The position numbers were made by a program, and so were the translations under genes. Below are positions 1-7,219 of a stretch of DNA of 64,000 nt, in pieces (positions within the stretch are counted from its first letter, which is position 1; the number at the start of each line of letters is the position of its first letter). The notes under the pieces are model-generated. The model was not told the DNA's origin and ran no database searches. It saw only the letters and a program-made list of their open reading frames with translations. The DNA lies in the NCBI GenBank assembly GCA_026706665.1, contig JAPOYI010000034.1:1-64000 (forward strand). Direction: 5' to 3'. The stretch is from Gammaproteobacteria bacterium (GTDB lineage: Bacteria; Pseudomonadota; Gammaproteobacteria; Pseudomonadales; Azotimanducaceae).

Positions 1-210
1 CGCGTAAGGAAGTGCCGGCGTTTCCCCCGTCGCCGGAGGCGTACTTCCATGCAAGCCTGCGCCACAGAACGTTTTCTCGAAAAAATTCGGGGACACCAAT
101 GCACATTTCGTGGCGTATGCTCTTATTTCGGGGATGTTCCAGCACAAAGGACTCTTTTTCATGCGAATTTTGAACATACTTCCCCCGGAAATTTCCTACG
201 GCGCAGGCTC

Positions 211-1104
211 CTAGGACGCGTTCTCCTCGATCAGCCGCGCCCGCTCCAGCAGCGCCCGGGCGCGGCTGAGGTGCGGCATATCCACCATCTGGCCGTTGAA
301 CGAAAACGCCATGCGGCCCCGGACCTGGGCTTCGTCGAACGCCTCGATCAGGGCCCGCGCCTCGGCAACCAGTTCCGGCGCCGGCGTGAACGCTTCGTTG
401 ATCACGTCGATCTGGTTCGGGTGGATGGACAGCTTGCCGATGAAGCCGAGCCGCGCCCCTTCCTCGCACTCCTCTCGAAGACCGTCGATGTCGCGGAAGT
501 CGACGTACACAGCGTCGAGAGGTTGCACGCCACCCGCAGCCGCACTCAGCAGGGTCACCACGCGGGTGTGCTGGTAAACGGACAGGTAGTTGCCGTCCGC
601 ATCCCGGTTGCCGGGCACGCCGAGAACCGCGGACATGTCCTCGCCGCCCCAGGTCATCGCCTCGACGCGAGGACATCCCGGGAAGGTCGGGCTATTGAGT
701 GCGCCTAACGGCGTCTCGGCGATCAGAATGAGGCCCACTCCCCTATCGGGATGCCCATGCAATCGTTCGAGGCGCGACAACTCTGCATCCATGGCGTTGA
801 GACCCTCCAGCGTTTCCGGCTTCGGGACCACGTACGCGTCCGGGGGCGAAACCATGGTCGCCTCGAGATCCGAATGGCCCCACTGCGTGTCCAGCGGGTT
901 CATGCGCACGGTCTTTTCCTTCGTGCCGAAGTCGGTGTCGGCGAGCCACGATGCCACCATGCCACGCACCTCGTCCTTGCGATCGGGCGTGACCGCATCC
1001 TCCAGGTCGAAGATCAGGCTGTCCGCGTTGGTAGCGAGCGCCTTGACGAGCATCCGCTCGTTGCCGCCCGGGACGAAATGTACCGATCGACGCAGGCGTG
1101 TCAT
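211..1104 (-). CDS. HpcH/HpaI aldolase / citrate lyase beta (CitE-like) family protein
   Basis: A 297-residue cytoplasmic TIM-barrel lyase of the CitE/malyl-CoA lyase superfamily, which cleaves or forms C-C bonds in CoA thioesters such as malyl-, citramalyl- or methylmalyl-CoA. Visible marks are the N-terminal RRSVHFVPGGNERM segment, the metal-site DLEDAV (about residues 33-38), the acidic IAETPLG segment in mid-protein and the family signature LSIHPNQID near residue 225. Length fits the family. The ATG start has only a weak, distant purine tract. It stands alone on its strand; the MaoC and acyl-CoA dehydrogenase genes 1.2 kb away suggest CoA-thioester catabolism, but the substrate cannot be read from sequence. 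Confidence 0.88.
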   Translation of the reverse strand: MTRLRRSVHFVPGGNERMLVKALATNADSLIFDLEDAVTPDRKDEVRGMVASWLADTDFGTKEKTVRMNPLDTQWGHSDLEATMVSPPDAYVVPKPETLEGLNAMDAELSRLERLHGHPDRGVGLILIAETPLGALNSPTFPGCPRVEAMTWGGEDMSAVLGVPGNRDADGNYLSVYQHTRVVTLLSAAAGGVQPLDAVYVDFRDIDGLREECEEGARLGFIGKLSIHPNQIDVINEAFTPAPELVAEARALIEAFDEAQVRGRMAFSFNGQMVDMPHLSRARALLERARLIEENAS

Positions 1105-1285
1105 GCGAACAGCTCATTCCCCGCTCACAATGGATATGACGCACAGTCCGCGATTGAGGCGGATTAGTCAACATGGCTCCTGGCAGGCGCACGTCAAGGT
1201 GTCGCATGCGCACAAACAACGGAAAGCTGTCACATTGTCAATACAGCGTATGGACATATCGGGAAGCGATCACTACGATAGTTGC

Positions 1286-1777
1286 ATGGCCAAGACCGAA
1301 CAACTTCAGCTGCGGATCAGCGCGGAGCAGAAGAAACAAATCAAGGCACAGGCCGCGCGCGCGGGAGAAGATGTGTCCAAGTGGGTGCTGAGCAGATTGC
1401 TGCCGCCGCCGTCCGACGAGTTCCAGCGACTGATCACCCGGTTGAAGTCAGACCCCTCCCCGCAGTCGCTGACGCTTGCGGCGATTCACGATTTTCTCCA
1501 ACGGTGCAGCGCGACCAGACTGGAGGTCGCCGTGCAGTCTGCAGACCTCAGGCACATGGATGCATGGACCTCGAATTGCCTTGCGGCGATGGTGGAATAC
1601 GCGTGCGCAAGCAAGCACGTGCCGGTGCCGGAGTGGCCGAAAGACATTCCGCCGCTGGAGGCCCCCTGGTTCGCGTCGCGGCTGCAGTCGCTGAGACTGC
1701 ACCTCCTGACGTCGTCCCCTCCACCCTTCCGCCGCCGCAACTTGTTCGTAGACAGCACCTTGGGCGACAGAGTCTGA
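1286..1777 (+). CDS. Ribbon-helix-helix (CopG/Arc-like) antitoxin candidate
   Basis: A 163-residue protein whose first 45 residues look like a ribbon-helix-helix DNA-binding fold: a short beta strand (TEQLQLRISAEQ), a basic helix, a GEDVSKWV turn, then a second helix. The long C-terminal region (about residues 50-163) is unrecognised and could be the toxin-neutralising part. The start is placed at the ATG whose product begins MAKTEQLQLR; the open frame continues upstream but without family-like sequence. The stop overlaps the start of the next gene (TGATG), indicating translational coupling to the nucleotidyltransferase. Role as antitoxin and autorepressor is inferred from this architecture. 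Confidence 0.72.
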   Translation: MAKTEQLQLRISAEQKKQIKAQAARAGEDVSKWVLSRLLPPPSDEFQRLITRLKSDPSPQSLTLAAIHDFLQRCSATRLEVAVQSADLRHMDAWTSNCLAAMVEYACASKHVPVPEWPKDIPPLEAPWFASRLQSLRLHLLTSSPPPFRRRNLFVDSTLGDRV

Positions 1778-2295
1778 TGATGCTCCATCGCGACGACATT
1801 CACCGCCTGCTTGCGGTTCTGAACGAAAGACTTGCGGAAGTCGATGTCCGGGGGGAGATCTATCTTGTGGGTGGCGCCGTCATGTGTCTCCTACACGAGG
1901 CGCGTCAGAGCACACAGGACCTGGACGCCTTCTTTCGTCCCGCCGACGTGATTCGCAAGGCCGCAGAACGCATCGCCGACGAGGAGCAATGTCCTCCAGA
2001 CTGGCTAAACGACGCGGTCAAGGGCTATCTGAGCCAGCGGGGCGACTATCAGCCATTTCTTGAACTGTCAAATCTCTCGGTGATGACGGCCAGCCCTGAA
2101 TACCTGCTTGCCATGAAATGCCTGGGGATGCGGCTGGGACCTGAGTTTCACGACGAGGCCGACATTCGATACCTGCTGCGCTATCTGAATGTCACCGACT
2201 ACGAGACCGCGATGGAAATCGTAACGCGCTATTACCCGACTAAACGCATACCCCAGAAGACGCTCTACGCGCTGGAGGAAATTCTCGGCGACTAG
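1777..2295 (+). CDS. Nucleotidyltransferase-fold protein (DUF6036/AbiEii-like), toxin candidate
   Basis: A 172-residue protein of the minimal nucleotidyltransferase-like class. It carries YLVGGAVMCLLHEARQST followed by QDLDAFF, the G-G ... D-x-D arrangement expected for the metal-binding strand, and an MKCLGMR helix as in DUF6036/AbiEii relatives. Such proteins are often toxins of type II or IV modules that nucleotidylate RNA or protein targets. The start is one of two adjacent ATGs overlapping the upstream ribbon-helix-helix stop. The coupled pair looks like a compact toxin-antitoxin cassette; toxicity is inference, and the D-x-D residues appear intact. Confidence 0.75.
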   Translation: MMLHRDDIHRLLAVLNERLAEVDVRGEIYLVGGAVMCLLHEARQSTQDLDAFFRPADVIRKAAERIADEEQCPPDWLNDAVKGYLSQRGDYQPFLELSNLSVMTASPEYLLAMKCLGMRLGPEFHDEADIRYLLRYLNVTDYETAMEIVTRYYPTKRIPQKTLYALEEILGD

Positions 2296-2309
2296 AGACG
2301 CAGGACCGG

Positions 2310-2759
2310 TTACGGCTGCCGCATCATCATGGCCCCGCGAAGGCAGGAGCAGACGACCTCGCCGCGCTGGTTGGTGCCGACATGCTCGAAGGTGACGATC
2401 CCCCGGTCCGGCCGTGAGCGGCTTTCGCGCCGATCGACAACCGTGGTGGTGACCCGGATGGTGTCGCCGAGGAATACCGGGTTGGGGAACGTGGTCTTGT
2501 CGAAGCCGAGGTTGCCGATTGTCGTACCCAACGTTGTGTCGCCCACGGACAGACCCACCACGAGCGCCAGCGTGAAGAGGCTGTTGACGAGGATCTGGCC
2601 GTGCTGGCTGTTCCTCGCGAACTCGGCGTCGAGGTGCAGCGGCTGCGGATTGAGGGTCAGGGCCGTGAAGAGCAGGTTGTCGGTTTCCGTGACCGTGCGG
2701 CCGGGCTCGTGCGCGAACGTACGCCCAATTTCAAGCTCTTCGAAATACTGTCCCGCCAT
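2310..2759 (-). CDS. MaoC-like (R)-hydratase / dehydratase, hot-dog fold
   Basis: A 149-residue single hot-dog-domain protein of the MaoC/mesaconyl-CoA hydratase type, hydrating enoyl-CoA or dehydrating 3-hydroxyacyl-CoA thioesters. Typical features are the opening FEELEIGRTFAHEPGRTVTE, the LNPQPLHLD segment holding the catalytic Asn/His position, and the VNSLFTLALVVGLSV helix. A strong GGGGAGGG ribosome-binding site precedes the ATG. It is divergent from the acyl-CoA dehydrogenase, with under 40 bases between the starts, so both may share a regulatory region and a degradation pathway. Confidence 0.85.
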   Translation of the reverse strand: MAGQYFEELEIGRTFAHEPGRTVTETDNLLFTALTLNPQPLHLDAEFARNSQHGQILVNSLFTLALVVGLSVGDTTLGTTIGNLGFDKTTFPNPVFLGDTIRVTTTVVDRRESRSRPDRGIVTFEHVGTNQRGEVVCSCLRGAMMMRQP

Positions 2760-2797
2760 CGAATGACCCTCCCCGAGACCATGCTAACCTCTGGCAG

Positions 2798-3964
2798 ATG
2801 GACTTTGAAACGAACGGCGAGCACCAGCTGATCCGGGATGCGATCGGCAAACTGTGCGCCAACTTCCCGGACGATTACTGGGCCGCATGCGACCGCGAAC
2901 ACCGGTTTCCCTGGGACTTCTACGACGCGATGGCGGCGGACGGGTGGATCGGCATCGCCATTCCGGAGAAGTACGGCGGCAGCGGGCGGGGGATCACCGA
3001 AGCCTCCATAGTGCTGGAGGAAGTGTGCGCCTCCGGGGCCGCGATGAACGGCGCGAGCAGCGTTCACCTTTCAATCTTCGGCATGCACCCGGTGGTCCGC
3101 CACGGGTCGGAGGACATGAAGCAGAGATACCTGCCGAGGGTCGCGAAGGGCGACCTTCACATCTCGTTCGGCGTGACCGAACCGGACGCCGGCACCGACA
3201 CGACGTCCATTACCACGGCCGCGCGCCGCGACGGCGACCACTACATCGTCCGCGGGCGCAAGGTGTGGACCACGAAAGCGCTCGATGCCGAGCGCGTGCT
3301 GCTGCTTGTGCGCACGCAGGCGCTTGATGCGGTCGAGAAACGAACCGAGGGCATGACCCTGCTGCTCGCGGAGCTGCAGCGACCGGAAGTCAGCATATCG
3401 GCGATCGAGAAGGTCGGCCGCAACGCCATCGCCACCTGCGAGGTCGTTTACGATGACCTGCCCGTGCCCGTAACGGACCGCGTCGGCGAGGAAGGCATGG
3501 GCTTCCGTTACCTGCTCGACGGCCTGAATGCCGAGCGGATCCTTGTCGCGGCGGAGTCATTGGGCATTGGCCGTGCCGCCCTGCGCCGAGCCGTGGACTA
3601 CGCCAACGACCGCGTCGTCTTCAACCGTCCCATCGGCATGAACCAGGGCGTATCGTTCCCTCTCGGCGAAGCCAGGATGCGCCTCGACGCCGCGGAACTG
3701 ATGATCCGCAAGGCGTCCTGGCTCATGGACCGGGGCGAGCCGTGCGGCGCGGAAGCCAACATGGCCAAGTGGCTCGCCGCCGACGCCTGCTTCCAGGCCG
3801 CAGACCAGGCCGTGCAGACCCACGGCGGGTTCGGCTATGCCAAGGAGTTCCACGTCGAACGTTACTGGCGCGAGGCGCGCCTGCAGCGGCTCGCGCCGAT
3901 TTCCCAGGAGATGGTGCTGAACTACGTGACGGAGCACGTGCTGGGGCTTCCCCGGTCGTACTGA
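2798..3964 (+). CDS. Acyl-CoA dehydrogenase
   Basis: A 388-residue FAD-dependent acyl-CoA dehydrogenase, oxidising an acyl-CoA to the 2-enoyl-CoA and passing electrons to ETF. Seen: N-terminal helical domain, the FAD-site SFGVTEPDAGTDTTS (about 123-137), the KVWTT strand, and the C-terminal QTHGGFGYAKEFHVERYWREAR signature. At the position of the medium-chain enzyme's catalytic Glu there is no Glu (LAPISQEM follows the last signature). A Glu at residue 246 in DGLNAERI matches the helix-G base used by isovaleryl- and long-chain-type enzymes. This suggests a branched or bulky substrate, which is inference. The next gene starts four bases after its stop. Confidence 0.92.
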   Translation: MDFETNGEHQLIRDAIGKLCANFPDDYWAACDREHRFPWDFYDAMAADGWIGIAIPEKYGGSGRGITEASIVLEEVCASGAAMNGASSVHLSIFGMHPVVRHGSEDMKQRYLPRVAKGDLHISFGVTEPDAGTDTTSITTAARRDGDHYIVRGRKVWTTKALDAERVLLLVRTQALDAVEKRTEGMTLLLAELQRPEVSISAIEKVGRNAIATCEVVYDDLPVPVTDRVGEEGMGFRYLLDGLNAERILVAAESLGIGRAALRRAVDYANDRVVFNRPIGMNQGVSFPLGEARMRLDAAELMIRKASWLMDRGEPCGAEANMAKWLAADACFQAADQAVQTHGGFGYAKEFHVERYWREARLQRLAPISQEMVLNYVTEHVLGLPRSY

Positions 3965-3968
3965 AACC

Positions 3969-5459
3969 TTGCCGTATCGGTTGATCATCTTGCTTGCGGT
4001 GCCCGTGCTGCTCGCATCCTGTTCCCTGGCGCCGAGTCCCCGGGTTCCCGAACAGATCGCCGAAATTGAAGGCGCGTTGGCCGAACCCGATCCACCCGCC
4101 ATGCACGAACAGGTCGAATGGTGGAATGCCTTCGACGACCCTGTGCTCAACCGGCTGGTGAAAACCGCGCTGGGTTCCAATTTCGACCTTGAGGAAGCGG
4201 TCGCCCGGGTCGATCACGCGAGGGCCAGAGCCCGCATCGCGAGGGCCGTCCGATTGCCCGCGATGCAGGCAGCGGTTGGCCCGAGTGAGATCCGCATGCC
4301 CACCAGCGCCGGCCTCGGTGCGCAACTGGACCAGCTCGGCCTCGGCTCTGATGTCTTTGAGGCGTTCGGCTTCGCATTGCCGGACCGACTCGATCTGACC
4401 ACCTACAGCGTGGGAGCGGAATTCGCCTACGAGGCCGACTTCTGGCTTCGGGACCGCAACGTGGCCCGGTCAGCCAGGGCCGAGAGCCTGGCCGCGGAGT
4501 CGGACTTGCATGCCGCTCGCATCGGCACGGTCGCAGACACGGTCGGCACGTATTTCGAGGTCGTCGATCTCAGGCATCAGCGAAGGCTGGCAGGGCAGGT
4601 CGTCCAGCTCCTGAAGGAGTGGAAGTGGCTGATGGAGACGCGCTATGACGGCGGGCTGGTGGAGGCACAGGACGTCTACGCCGCGCGACGGCAACTCGGC
4701 GATGCCGAGGCGGAATTGCCCCAACTCGACGCCTTGCTGGCCAACGCCGAGGCACGACTCTGGGTGCTGGTCGGAGGTTACCGGGAGGAACTCGAACAAA
4801 TGTTCCCGGATGTGCTTGCGACTGCGGCGTCACTCGGGTCCGGTTCCGCGCAAGTTCCGGCTGATCTCCTGAACCAGAGACCTGACGTCAGGGCTGCGCG
4901 GCAAAGGGTCGAGGCAGCCCGATACGCACTGGGGGCTCGCCGGGCCGAACTGCTGCCTTCTCTGTCACTGTCCGGTTCGATCGGCCTGCAAGGCGCAGAG
5001 TCCTCCGATTGGTTCGATCCGGACCAGTGGTTCCGCAATCTCAGTGCGAACCTGCTCGCGCCGGTACTGCAGCGGGGACGGCTGCGAGGCAATGTCGAGG
5101 TTGCGGAATCCCTGCTGGATGCGGCGGTCGCAGCCTTCGGGCGCTCCGTCCTGACTGCGGCCCACGAAGTGGAGAGCGCGATCGCCGGCCTCTCGGCCAG
5201 CCGCCGCCGCGTTGAAATCCTGGCCGCGCTGGAGGAAGCGGCCCAGGCCGAGGCCGATCTGCGTCATGACAGGTTCGCATCCGGGCTGGATGACTATGGA
5301 GTCTTCCTCGCCGCATCGCAGATGTCGCTGAGCGCGAAATCCGCCCGCGCCGCCGGGGAACGTGAACTCGGATACGCGCGACTCGCCCTGCACCGTGCCG
5401 TGGGTGGTGACTGGACATCCGCTCCGGCGCCCCCCTCGCCCGTGCGCGTAGCGCCGTGA
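3969..5459 (+). CDS. RND efflux outer-membrane lipoprotein, TolC/NodT family
   Basis: A 496-residue outer-membrane channel subunit. The N-terminus is a lipoprotein signal with lipobox LLASC (Cys near residue 17), followed by two tandem OEP domains with long amphipathic helices (ARVDHARARARIARA in repeat 1, LNQRPDVRAARQRVEAARYA in repeat 2), the NodT-family pattern. It starts with TTG immediately after the acyl-CoA dehydrogenase. It would complete a tripartite pump with the AcrB-type permease at 16.7 kb and the adaptor at 22.3 kb, which are not adjacent. Its stop overlaps the start of the HpnD-like gene, suggesting co-translation and possibly a lipid export substrate. Confidence 0.9.
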   Translation: MPYRLIILLAVPVLLASCSLAPSPRVPEQIAEIEGALAEPDPPAMHEQVEWWNAFDDPVLNRLVKTALGSNFDLEEAVARVDHARARARIARAVRLPAMQAAVGPSEIRMPTSAGLGAQLDQLGLGSDVFEAFGFALPDRLDLTTYSVGAEFAYEADFWLRDRNVARSARAESLAAESDLHAARIGTVADTVGTYFEVVDLRHQRRLAGQVVQLLKEWKWLMETRYDGGLVEAQDVYAARRQLGDAEAELPQLDALLANAEARLWVLVGGYREELEQMFPDVLATAASLGSGSAQVPADLLNQRPDVRAARQRVEAARYALGARRAELLPSLSLSGSIGLQGAESSDWFDPDQWFRNLSANLLAPVLQRGRLRGNVEVAESLLDAAVAAFGRSVLTAAHEVESAIAGLSASRRRVEILAALEEAAQAEADLRHDRFASGLDDYGVFLAASQMSLSAKSARAAGERELGYARLALHRAVGGDWTSAPAPPSPVRVAP

Positions 5460-6322
5460 ACGCCGCCCTCGGTCCGTCCGGGAACGGACCGGATCCACTG
5501 CTTCACGTCAACCGGATTGTCGCGCAGTCCAGTTCGTCGTTCCTTTGGGGCATGCGTATCCTGCCAAGGGAACGCAGGCGCGCGATGTTCGCCATCTACG
5601 CGTTCTGCCGGGAGGTGGACGACATCGCGGACGAACCCGGAGAACTCGCCGAAAAGAGACGGGCGCTGGCCGGTTGGCGGGAGGAAATCCGCCGACTCTA
5701 TGCCGGCGAACCCACGCGCCCGACAACTCGCGCGCTGCTGGACCCGGTTCGGTGCTTCAACCTGCCGCAAGACGAATTCTGCGCGGTTATCGACGGCATG
5801 GAGACAGACGCGGCACCCACCGTGCGGATGCCCACGCTGGAGGACCTGCTGCGTTACTGCCGCAATGTTGCGGGTGCCGTCGGCTTATTGTCCATCCATG
5901 CCTTCGGCGTGCCCCGCGAGCCGGGGCCACGTATCGCCCGTGCGCTCGGCAATGCGTTCCAGTTGACGAACATCCTGCGCGACCTGAAGGAAGATGCAGG
6001 TCTGCAGCGACTCTACGTGCCGCTCGACCTGTTAGCCAAACACGGTATCGCGACCAGGTCGCCCGACGAGGTATTCGTGCATCCCCAATTCGCGGATGTC
6101 TGCTCGGAACTGGCGGAACTCGCCCGTTCCCACTACGACGAGGCCGACAAACTCATGAAGGAACTCCAGTCCCGGCGCATGCGGCCTGCTGCCGTCATGA
6201 TGGCGGGGTATCGAGAGACCCTTGGGAAACTGCGGGCCCGCGGGTGGAAGAGAATCGACGAACCGGTCGGTCTGAAGCAAACGCGAAAAATCTGGCTTGC
6301 CGTGCGCCACGGATTGCTCTGA
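5456..6322 (+). CDS. hpnD: Squalene/phytoene synthase family, HpnD-like presqualene diphosphate synthase
   Basis: A 288-residue head-to-head prenyl synthase. Both Mg-diphosphate motifs are present: CREVDDIADE at residues 51-60 and NILRDLKED at 172-180, with an RRAMFAIYAF helix before the first. HpnD joins two farnesyl diphosphates to presqualene diphosphate in the HpnCDE squalene route; assignment to HpnD rather than phytoene synthase rests on overall resemblance and length and is less certain than the family. It starts with GTG overlapping the stop of the outer-membrane channel (GTGA). No HpnC, HpnE, squalene cyclase or epoxidase gene lies in this window. Confidence 0.82.
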   Translation: MNAALGPSGNGPDPLLHVNRIVAQSSSSFLWGMRILPRERRRAMFAIYAFCREVDDIADEPGELAEKRRALAGWREEIRRLYAGEPTRPTTRALLDPVRCFNLPQDEFCAVIDGMETDAAPTVRMPTLEDLLRYCRNVAGAVGLLSIHAFGVPREPGPRIARALGNAFQLTNILRDLKEDAGLQRLYVPLDLLAKHGIATRSPDEVFVHPQFADVCSELAELARSHYDEADKLMKELQSRRMRPAAVMMAGYRETLGKLRARGWKRIDEPVGLKQTRKIWLAVRHGLL

Positions 6323-6403
6323 CCGCACCAGCCGGGCCAGGAATCACCCGGCCGGCCCCGCCAATGCCCTGCCCCGGAGCGTTCCAGAGCACTTCAAGGC
6401 GAA

Positions 6404-7219
6404 TCAGCGAGCCCGCCTGAGCCCAGTCTGGCTGAAGTCGCCGGCATCGAGGTCGTTTCCGAACTGGTAGTCCGACCAGGTCAATACGGTGCTCTTGCCG
6501 GTGAGATGGTTGACCATGGCCATCTCGCCCGCGTGCCAGTACTTGTCCAGGTAGATCTGGTAGTCGCGCATGGTGAGCGTTTTCAGGTGCGCGTTCTTGC
6601 GATCGTAGTACTCCACCTTGAGCAAGCGCAGCGCGTCCCTGTCATGCCACGTTACCTGGCGCTGGTAGCCGGACCGCCTGTCGGCGGGGAAGCGCTCCGA
6701 TACCGCGCACATCAGTTCGCCACACGGCTCGTCGCGCAGATACCGGTAGGTGAACTTCTCCACCTCCTGCGCTCCCATGTCCTCGTAAGAGAACTCGCTG
6801 CCCATGAAGGACCCCGACCGGTTGGCCGAACTGATGCGTTTGACGCGTTTGAGCGCGGGCAGGTAGAGCCACTGCTCGTCCGCCTCCTCCTTGTGCGCGT
6901 AGATGAGCAGGGCGGTGCCCTCCACATCGCGCGGCTGGTCGAAGACGAACATGCTCTTGTCGCCGTCGCCTTCGACTTCCAGCACCTTCACCCGAAGTTT
7001 GCGCCGACTTTCCTGTCCCTGCTTGTTGCGCAGCAACATGGTCTGGTCAGCCGTGAAGTTCCCGAATCCGATCTGGCGCTCCCGGGCCTCGCCCGCGAGC
7101 GCCAGGCCCGCCTCCTCCGGACTTGCGCCCTCCGATGCAGCAAGCGGCGGTGCGCCCAGGCACAGGAACAGGGTCAAGGGTAGAAGTAGCGCCGGCGGAG
7201 CGCGATGGGCGCGGCTCAT
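6404..7219 (-). CDS. Periplasmic outer-membrane lipoprotein-sorting protein (LolA-like, PF17131 type)
   Basis: A 271-residue exported protein with a hydrophobic signal peptide (residues 1-29, LLLPLTLFLCLGAPPLAAS). The mature part resembles LolA-like beta-barrel half-shells: DQTMLLRNKQGQESRRKLRV, FVFDQPRDVEGTALLIYAH and DEQWLYLPALKRVKRISS are typical of this family. Members are usually coded next to MMPL/RND exporters and are thought to carry a hydrophobic molecule across the periplasm. Here the ATG overlaps the stop of the MMPL gene by four bases (ATGA), so the two are co-translated and probably form one export system. Confidence 0.86.
   Translation of the reverse strand: MSRAHRAPPALLLPLTLFLCLGAPPLAASEGASPEEAGLALAGEARERQIGFGNFTADQTMLLRNKQGQESRRKLRVKVLEVEGDGDKSMFVFDQPRDVEGTALLIYAHKEEADEQWLYLPALKRVKRISSANRSGSFMGSEFSYEDMGAQEVEKFTYRYLRDEPCGELMCAVSERFPADRRSGYQRQVTWHDRDALRLLKVEYYDRKNAHLKTLTMRDYQIYLDKYWHAGEMAMVNHLTGKSTVLTWSDYQFGNDLDAGDFSQTGLRRAR

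Noticed and set aside
1..210. Sequence with CGGGGACACC-type words that resemble the flanks of Y1/REP-associated transposase genes
   Set aside because: No transposase frame or terminal repeat pair is present and the match is only a few words; no gene seen in this stretch.
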